Source: JAVKFY01 sp040223615 (GTDB taxonomy: Bacteria > Pseudomonadota > Alphaproteobacteria > GCA-2731375). From it: a stretch of DNA of 26,337 bases. The stretch spans positions 1 through 26,337 of the forward strand of contig JAVKFY010000059.1 in NCBI GenBank assembly GCA_040223615.1, given 5' to 3'. Of the stretch, positions 21,213-26,337 are shown one piece after another. The notes below the pieces were generated by a model. It saw only the letters and a program-made list of their open reading frames with translations, was not told the DNA's origin and did not search any database. Each line of letters starts with the position of its first letter. Positions within the stretch are counted from its first letter, which is position 1. Made by a program: the position numbers and the translations under genes.

Positions 21213-21565
21213 ACTGCTGCTATCTTCCTGAAGTCATTGATCGAACTAGGTTTCTGGCCTTCCGCTGGTACAGAGGGCTGGTACAATCCATGCGTTTGGC
21301 TTCTGCCTGGAAGTATCCCGACAGGGGCGTCTGCCAGGTTCCCCACGCGGTCCCCGAACGGCGGCGCCGGCCATCGACAAGACTGTAGTCAAGCAGTCAT
21401 CCCCCACCACACGGCGTCGCCGTGGCTGCATGTTCCCGGCGCAGGTGGTCGGGCGTTCGCCTCGTCGATAGGGGTGGTCGGATCAACTGCTCCGCGAAAA
21501 TCAGGTCCGGGCGACGCCGTCGCCAGCGGCTATGATGGCCGCGGCGACAGGCGGAGGGCAGGACC
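21213..21565. other. Non-coding stretch, original flank of tRNA-Glu
   Basis: About 350 bp between attR and the TPP enzyme gene with no convincing gene. Before insertion this followed tRNA-Glu directly. The ribosome-binding site for the next gene (GGAGGG) is near its end. No other feature was recognised. Confidence 0.55.
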
Positions 21566-23212
21566 ATGGCGAAACGGATTTCCGGCGGCGAGGCGTTGAT
21601 CGCGCAGACGCTGCGCAACGGCGTCGACACGATCTTCGGTCTGCCGGGGGCGCAGACCTATCCGATGTTCGATGCCATGGCGCGGCGCGGCAACTCGGTG
21701 CGCGCGATCTCGGCCCGGCACGAGCAGGGTGTCGCCTACATGGCGATGGGCTATGCCAAGGCCAGCGGCCGGCCGGGCGTGTTCTCCGTCGTGCCGGGGC
21801 CGGGGGTGCTGAACACCACGGCGGCGCTGTGCACGGCGATGGGCTCGTCCACGCCGGTGCTGTGCCTGACCGGTCAGGTGCCGTCGGCCTATCTCGGCCG
21901 CGGCCGCGGCCACCTGCATGAGCTGTCCGACCAGCGCGCCACCTTGCGCAGCATCATCAAGTGGGCCGATCGCGCCGAGCGGGTGCAGGACGCCGCGCCG
22001 CTGGTCAACGAGGCGTTCCGGCAGATGCGCGGCGGCCGGCCGGGTCCGGCGGCGATCGAGATGTGCTGGGACACCATGGCGCAGTCGGCGCCGGTCGACC
22101 TGCCCGACGCGGCCGAGCCGCCGCCACCGCCACCGGTCGACCCGGACGAAATCGACCGCGCCGCGGCGCTGATCCGCGCGGCGAAGCGGCCGATGATCTT
22201 CCTCGGCTCCGGGGCGCAGCACGCGCAGGGCGCGGTGCGGGCGCTGGCCAAGGCGATCGGCGCGCCGGTGACCTCGTTCCGCGGCGGCCGTGGCGTGGTG
22301 CCGGAAACCGACGCGTTGGGGCTGAGCTCGGCCGCCGCCTACGAATTGTGGCCCAGCACCGACCTCGCCATCGGCATCGGCACGCGGATGGAGATGCCCT
22401 ACATGCGCTGGGGCGGGATGGGCCAATATGTCGACCGCGACGAGCGGCGCAAGCTGATCCGCATCGATATCGATGCGACCGAAATGCTTCGCCTGAAGCC
22501 GCATGTCGGCGTCGTCGCCGATGCAGCCGAAGGTGCGGCCGCATTGGCCAAGGCGGTCGACCGCAAGGGGCCGCGCCCGACGCTGGATCCCGATCGGCTG
22601 GACAAGGCGCGTGCCAGGTCGGCGCGGAAGATCGCCAAAATCCAGCCGCAGGTCGCCTACCTGGAGGTGATCCGCGACGTGTTGCCGGCCGACGGCTTTT
22701 TCGTGGAGGAGCTGTGCCAGGTCGGCTTCGCGTCGTTCTACGCCTTCCCGGTGCTGACGCCGCGCACCTACGTGACCGCCGGCTTCCAGGGCACGCTCGG
22801 CTTCGGCTTCCCGACCGCGCTGGGGGTCAAGGTGGCGGCGCCGGACAAGGCGGTGGTGTCGGTGTGCGGCGACGGCGGCTTCATGTTCGCGGTGCAGGAG
22901 TTGGCGACCGCGGCGCAATTCGACATCGCGGTGACCACCCTGGTCTTCAACAACGGCGCCTATGGCAACGTGAAGCGCGACCAGCAGACCAACTTCGACG
23001 GCCGGGTGCTCGGCTCCGACCTCGCCAATCCGGATTTCATGCGGCTGGCGGAGAGCTTCGGCGTCGGCGCCGAGCGGGTCGACTCGCCGGCGACCCTGCG
23101 CCCGGCGCTGGAACGGGCGCTGGCCAGCGACCAGCCGCGGCTGATCGAGGTGACAGTGCCGTTCGGCAGCGAGGCTTCGCCATGGCCGCTGATCATGCCG
23201 GCGCCGAAGTAG
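21566..23212 (+). CDS. Acetolactate-synthase-like TPP-dependent enzyme
   Basis: The 548-residue protein has the three-domain layout of TPP-dependent decarboxylases and synthases. The N-terminal domain has FGLPGAQTYPMFDAM and the proton-relay Glu53 in ARHEQGVAYMA. A central Rossmann-like domain (about 195-330) precedes the TPP/Mg-binding domain with GDG at 435-437 and Asn462-Asn463 in NNGAYGN. Members of this group include acetolactate synthases and several decarboxylases and carboligases; the substrate is not predictable. No small regulatory subunit gene (ilvH) is next to it, which makes a biosynthetic ilvB role less likely. It ends 3 bp from the convergent MFS gene. Confidence 0.85.
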   Translation: MAKRISGGEALIAQTLRNGVDTIFGLPGAQTYPMFDAMARRGNSVRAISARHEQGVAYMAMGYAKASGRPGVFSVVPGPGVLNTTAALCTAMGSSTPVLCLTGQVPSAYLGRGRGHLHELSDQRATLRSIIKWADRAERVQDAAPLVNEAFRQMRGGRPGPAAIEMCWDTMAQSAPVDLPDAAEPPPPPPVDPDEIDRAAALIRAAKRPMIFLGSGAQHAQGAVRALAKAIGAPVTSFRGGRGVVPETDALGLSSAAAYELWPSTDLAIGIGTRMEMPYMRWGGMGQYVDRDERRKLIRIDIDATEMLRLKPHVGVVADAAEGAAALAKAVDRKGPRPTLDPDRLDKARARSARKIAKIQPQVAYLEVIRDVLPADGFFVEELCQVGFASFYAFPVLTPRTYVTAGFQGTLGFGFPTALGVKVAAPDKAVVSVCGDGGFMFAVQELATAAQFDIAVTTLVFNNGAYGNVKRDQQTNFDGRVLGSDLANPDFMRLAESFGVGAERVDSPATLRPALERALASDQPRLIEVTVPFGSEASPWPLIMPAPK

Positions 23213-23215
23213 GCG

Positions 23216-24484
23216 TCAGTCCACGGGCAGCGTACTCGGGCGCAGCAGCAGCGCGGCCAGGACTGCCAGTGTGGCGGGCAGGGCGGCGAACAGGACCAGG
23301 GTCTCGCCGTAGCTGCCGGTCAGGTCGTAGGCAATGCCGAAGGGCAGCGGTCCCAGCGACGCTCCGATCACCAGGATCATCTGGCCGGTGCCCTGGATCG
23401 AGCCGAGGTGCTTGCGTCCGAAATAGCGCGCCCAGAGAAAGCCGAACATCGACATCGAGGTGCCGTTGAGAATGCCGAACAGCACGGCGTAGGCGATCGC
23501 CGAGGGGATGTCGCGCACGAAGGTGACCGCGACCAGGGCGCTAGCCATGATCAACAGCGCGCCGGCGAAGATGAAGTGCGTCGGCAGCCGGTCCAGCATG
23601 CGCCCGATCAACGGCATGGCCAGCACCATGGTCAGCGCCGAGACCGGGAACACGCGGGCCGGCACTTCCGGCGCCAGCCCTTGCGAGACCAGGATTTCAA
23701 CCTGGTAGAAGTGCAGCGCCGTCACCAGCATCGAGATCGAGAACATGCCGCCGCAGACGATGTAGAAGGCGCGCATGCGCAGCGCCTGGTGCAGCGTGAA
23801 GCCGGCGATCGCCGGCGCGGTCTCGCCAGCGGCCAATGCGGCATCGCCATCGGGGCGCAGGCCGACATCTTCGGGCCGGTTGAAGACGAAGAACCCGAAG
23901 GCCGGCAGCAGCAGCAGCCAGGTCGAGGCCGCCAGCACCAGCCAGGCCTCGCGCCAGCCGATATTCTCAACCAGCCACTGCGCGGCCGGCGGGTGAATCG
24001 CCATCGAGGCGGAGAAGCCCAGACCCATCAGGCTCATGGCGAAGCCGCGCCGACGCTGAAACCACTGCGCCACCAGGTTGGAGCAGTTCAGCATCAGCGA
24101 GCCCTGGCCGAGGAATCTCAGCGACACGAAGGCCAGTGCCAGCACCACCACGTTGCCGACCATCGAGAACAGGACGCAGGCCAGGCCGAGCAGCAGCGCG
24201 ACAACCAGCGTGGTGTCGCGCGGACCGCGCTTGTCGACGATGCGGCCGACCAGCGGCAGGCCGAAGGCGGCGACCGCCGTCGCCAGGCCATAGGCGGCGG
24301 CCAGCCAAGTGCGGTCCAGGTCGAGCTCCCGGCTCAACGGGCCGAGGAATACCGAGAAGGTATGCGACTGGCCCGGCCCCGAGGCGAAGATGCCGATGCC
24401 GGCGACGACCAGCATCACCCAGCCGTAGAAGAAGCGCTGGCCCAGGCGGTCGTAAGCCGTCTGGCGCAGGCCGGAAACCGACAT
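23216..24484 (-). CDS. MFS transporter (monocarboxylate/oxalate-formate type)
   Basis: The 422-residue protein shows about 12 hydrophobic segments in two halves. The start YDRLGQRFFYGWVMLVVAGI and PGQSHTFSVFLGPLSRELDL are typical of monocarboxylate-porter and oxalate:formate-antiporter-like MFS proteins. A loop between segments 2 and 3 has GRIVDKRGPRDT, the MFS motif A variant. The substrate is probably an organic acid, which would fit the TPP enzyme next door, but this is inference. It is read toward the TPP gene with only 3 bp between the stops. The start ATG is at 24484. Confidence 0.85.
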   Translation of the reverse strand: MSVSGLRQTAYDRLGQRFFYGWVMLVVAGIGIFASGPGQSHTFSVFLGPLSRELDLDRTWLAAAYGLATAVAAFGLPLVGRIVDKRGPRDTTLVVALLLGLACVLFSMVGNVVVLALAFVSLRFLGQGSLMLNCSNLVAQWFQRRRGFAMSLMGLGFSASMAIHPPAAQWLVENIGWREAWLVLAASTWLLLLPAFGFFVFNRPEDVGLRPDGDAALAAGETAPAIAGFTLHQALRMRAFYIVCGGMFSISMLVTALHFYQVEILVSQGLAPEVPARVFPVSALTMVLAMPLIGRMLDRLPTHFIFAGALLIMASALVAVTFVRDIPSAIAYAVLFGILNGTSMSMFGFLWARYFGRKHLGSIQGTGQMILVIGASLGPLPFGIAYDLTGSYGETLVLFAALPATLAVLAALLLRPSTLPVD

Positions 24485-24592
24485 TCACATAACCCTTTGG
24501 CGTGGCGAGGATATCAGTCGCATATCCGGCCGCGCCGTCGCCAAAGTCAACCCTGCCGTGCTATAGGCGCGCCGGGATCAAGGAGAGATGCG

Positions 24593-25240
24593 ATGCTCAA
24601 GGCGGTGATCGTGCCGGTGACGCCGTTCCGGCAGAACTGCACCGTGCTGTGGGACGACGGGACCAAGATCGGCGCGGCGGTCGACCCGGGCGGCGACCTG
24701 GCGCATATCGAGGCCGCGGTCGCGCAATACGGCGTGACGCTGGAGAAGATCCTGGTCACGCACGGCCATATGGACCATGCCGGCGGCGTCGCCGAGCTGG
24801 CCGAGCGGCATGGCATTCCGATCGAGGGGCCGCACGTCGACGACCAGTTCTGGATCGACCAGATCCCGGCCAGCGGCGCCAAGTACGGCCTTACCGGCGC
24901 GCGCACCTTCTCGCCGGACCGCTGGCTGGAGGGCGGCGATACCGTCACCGTCGGGCCGCTCACCTTCGAGGTGAAACACTGCCCCGGCCATACGCCGGGC
25001 CACGTCGTGTTCTACAACGCGGAGAGCAACCTGGCGATTGTCGGCGACGTGCTGTTCAAGGGCTCGGTCGGCCGCAGTGATTTTCCGCGCGGCAACCACG
25101 AGCAACTGATCCGCTCGATCCGCGAACAGCTCTGGCCGCTGGGCGAGGAAGTCGTGTTCCTGCCCGGCCACGGCGACCGCTCGACCTTCGGCTACGAGCG
25201 CAAGACCAATCCCTATTGCAGCGACTTCGTCGAAATCTGA
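24593..25240 (+). CDS. MBL-fold metallo-hydrolase (YcbL/glyoxalase II-like)
   Basis: The 215-residue protein has the metallo-beta-lactamase fold with the metal site THGHMDHAGG (His57, His59, Asp61, His62), a further His in HCPGHTPGHVVF, Asp in IVGDVLFKGSVGRSDFP, and a C-terminal FLPGHGDRSTFG. This is the pattern of YcbL-like single-domain glyoxalase II-type hydrolases, which act on thioesters such as S-lactoylglutathione. The ATG at 24593 is 5 bp after AAGGAGAG region. It is divergent from the MFS gene with about 108 bp between. Confidence 0.9.
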   Translation: MLKAVIVPVTPFRQNCTVLWDDGTKIGAAVDPGGDLAHIEAAVAQYGVTLEKILVTHGHMDHAGGVAELAERHGIPIEGPHVDDQFWIDQIPASGAKYGLTGARTFSPDRWLEGGDTVTVGPLTFEVKHCPGHTPGHVVFYNAESNLAIVGDVLFKGSVGRSDFPRGNHEQLIRSIREQLWPLGEEVVFLPGHGDRSTFGYERKTNPYCSDFVEI

Positions 25241-25576
25241 CGAATCTACATAGCTAATGTCTTGTTAACTTGTGTGGCGCATAAAGGACTATGACAGCCG
25301 CGTGACGGTTGTGACGGGTTCAGTTGCTTTGAAGTTGCGATGTCGCGTTGTCCGGTCTCTGTTTCGACATTCTGCGCGCGGTTCGGTGCCCAAGCCGACG
25401 GCGCGCGCGGCCTGACCGGCATCGCCTCCAGTCGCTTCGAACATGATGCCGCCGGCCTCATTGAAGGTTGGCCAGCCGAGCGCGCGCGGGCGCGACTTGT
25501 GATCTAGAGATACGCGCGACGGGGGTCGTGCCGGCCCGCCTCCAATCGGGAGGCGGGCCGATCTGCCTCCGAGTTA
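25241..25576. other. Non-coding stretch before the IS element
   Basis: No convincing gene is seen. The first 80 bp are AT-rich. The rest reads like GC-rich sequence that may be decayed coding DNA. It ends in the hairpin at 25532-25560 and the left edge of the IS630-type element. Confidence 0.5.
25532..25560. terminator. Strong GC-rich hairpin
   Basis: CGGCCCGCCTCC (25532-25543) pairs perfectly with GGAGGCGGGCCG (25549-25560) over 12 bp, loop AATCG. No T-run follows on the plus strand, so a terminator role is plausible but not certain. Confidence 0.45.
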
Positions 25577-25668
25577 GAGCGTTTCTGACATTGACTGAAT
25601 CGATGGGGGATTCCCTTCCGGGTTGATTTGTGATTCAAGCTGGGTGCTGGAGTTGGAGGCCAGCTTGG

Positions 25669-26028
25669 ATGGTCCGACCCTATTCGAACGATCTTCGTGA
25701 ACGTGTGGTGGCCGCGGTTGCCGGCGGGGAGAGCTGCCGGTCGGTGGCCGCGCGGTTCGATGTCGCGGTATCGAGCGTGGTGAAGTGGTCGCAGCGCCAG
25801 CGGCGCACCGGCAGCGTGGCACCTGACAAGATGGGGGGTCGCCGCCCGGTGCTGCTGGCGCCGCACCGCGACTTCATCGCACAGCGCGTGCAAGCGCAGC
25901 CGCACCTGACGCTGCACCGCCTGAAGGACGAGCTGGCGGCGCGTGGCGTGATCGTCTCGCACAACACGGTGTGGGCCTTCCTGCGCCGCGAAGGCCTGCG
26001 GTTCAAAAAAAACGCTGTTCGCGGTTGA
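25669..26028 (+). CDS. IS630 transposase, first frame (DNA-binding part)
   Basis: The 119-residue first frame starts MVRPYSNDLRERVVAAVAGG and contains SCRSVAARFDVAVSSVVKW, the HTH of IS630-type transposases, then LTLHRLKDELAARGVIVSHN with TVWAFLRREGLRF leading into the linker. It runs into a run of eight A (26005-26012) after which it stops at 26028. Loss of one A joins it to the catalytic frame downstream. The full transposase may be made by slippage, or the copy may be frameshifted and dead. Confidence 0.8.
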   Translation: MVRPYSNDLRERVVAAVAGGESCRSVAARFDVAVSSVVKWSQRQRRTGSVAPDKMGGRRPVLLAPHRDFIAQRVQAQPHLTLHRLKDELAARGVIVSHNTVWAFLRREGLRFKKNAVRG

Positions 26029-26337
26029 GCAGGCCCGGGCCGACGTGGCCCGCCGGCGGCAACGTTGGAAGGCGCTGCAAGGCGGTCTCGACCCGCGACG
26101 CCTGGTGTTCATCGACGAGACCTGGGTCAGGACCAACATGGCGCCCTTGCGCGGCTGGGGACCCAAGGGCCAGCGCCTGCGCGGCTTCGCGCCGCACGGC
26201 CGCTGGCGCACCATGACCTTCCTGGCCGCCTTGCGCTGCGATCATCTCACCGCGCCTGGCGTGTTCGACGGGCCGATCAACGGCGCCTGCTTCCGCGCCT
26301 ATGTCGAGCAGATCCTGCTGCCGACCCTGAGGCCGGA
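26012..26337 (+). CDS. IS630 transposase, second frame (DDE catalytic part), incomplete
   Basis: In the frame one base ahead of the first, codons from 26012 read TLFAVEQARADVARRRQRW, then LVFIDETWVRTNMAPLRGWG, which carries the first catalytic Asp (FIDET). MTFLAALRCDHLTAPGVFDG and AYVEQILLPTLRP continue the DDE domain to the window end. The second Asp region is probably just beyond the window. No own start codon with a ribosome-binding site is seen, so it is likely read by fusion with the first frame. Confidence 0.75.

Larger units (their letters stand above)
25577..26337 (+). mobile_element. IS630-family insertion sequence, right end outside window
   Basis: A frameshift-type IS630 transposase gene (25669 onward) follows a left-end-like sequence GAGCGTTTCTGACATTGACT that begins just after a TA dinucleotide (25575-25576), the IS630 target. 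The left boundary is inferred because the matching right inverted repeat lies outside the window. Confidence 0.7.

Noticed and set aside
21530..22918. 462-codon minus-strand frame opposite the TPP enzyme
   Set aside because: A His/Arg/Ala-rich antisense shadow of a well-supported gene.
23408..25240. 610-codon plus-strand frame spanning the MFS and MBL regions
   Set aside because: The part before 24593 is antisense to the MFS gene and has Gln/Arg/His-rich shadow composition; only the MBL part is real.

Overview
The window is GC-rich DNA from an alphaproteobacterium. The host genes (rpoH, an RluD-type pseudouridine synthase next to a DUF6476-like protein, an M67 JAMM protease, L-threonine aldolase) and the style of the small accessory proteins point to a Rhodospirillales-like or related lineage. 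The species cannot be named from the sequence. It has three parts: chromosome (1-4063), an integrated genetic element (about 4064-21212), and chromosome again (21213-25576) ending in an IS630-family insertion sequence that runs off the right edge.

Left chromosome: rpoH and the RluD-type gene lie on the minus strand. Divergent from them is a tightly overlapping plus-strand run: DUF6476-like membrane protein, JAMM protease, threonine aldolase. A tRNA-Glu(CTC) gene at 3988-4063 follows. The last 23 bases of this tRNA recur exactly at 21190-21212, and a tyrosine integrase lies just inside, so 4064-21212 is a 17.1 kb element inserted in the tRNA 3' end. A TGGCACCCGA-type motif occurs twice near each end and may be the integrase arm sites.

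The element: next to the left end is a lone cargo gene with an RX4H HEPN-like motif. Then come integrase and a ribbon-helix-helix regulator (minus strand), divergent from an excisionase-like HTH protein, an SF2 helicase, a zinc-ribbon/Toprim primase split by one in-frame TGA, and a winged-helix replication-type protein that ends in a cluster of four dyad repeats (possible origin). The plus-strand run continues into a morphogenesis-like block: HK97-type major capsid protein, small proteins, a P27-type small terminase, a second small-terminase-like protein, and a fibre-like protein with small partners. No large terminase, portal, protease or tail machinery is visible. The right third carries a HicB-like gene and partner behind a TATAAT box, a DnaA-box cluster beside an AT-rich tract, an S24 peptidase-domain protein with no HTH, and an RHH plus XRE regulator pair behind a promoter overlapped by repeats.

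Interpretation: integrase, small regulators, its own helicase/primase, capsid and small terminase without the rest of a virion, in about 17 kb at a tRNA, fits a phage satellite of the capsid-forming PICI type. A decayed prophage is the main alternative. This classification is inference; no searches were run.

Right chromosome: an acetolactate-synthase-like TPP enzyme converges on an MFS transporter, followed by an MBL-fold hydrolase. A strong hairpin and a partial IS630 element, whose transposase is split at a run of eight A residues, close the window.
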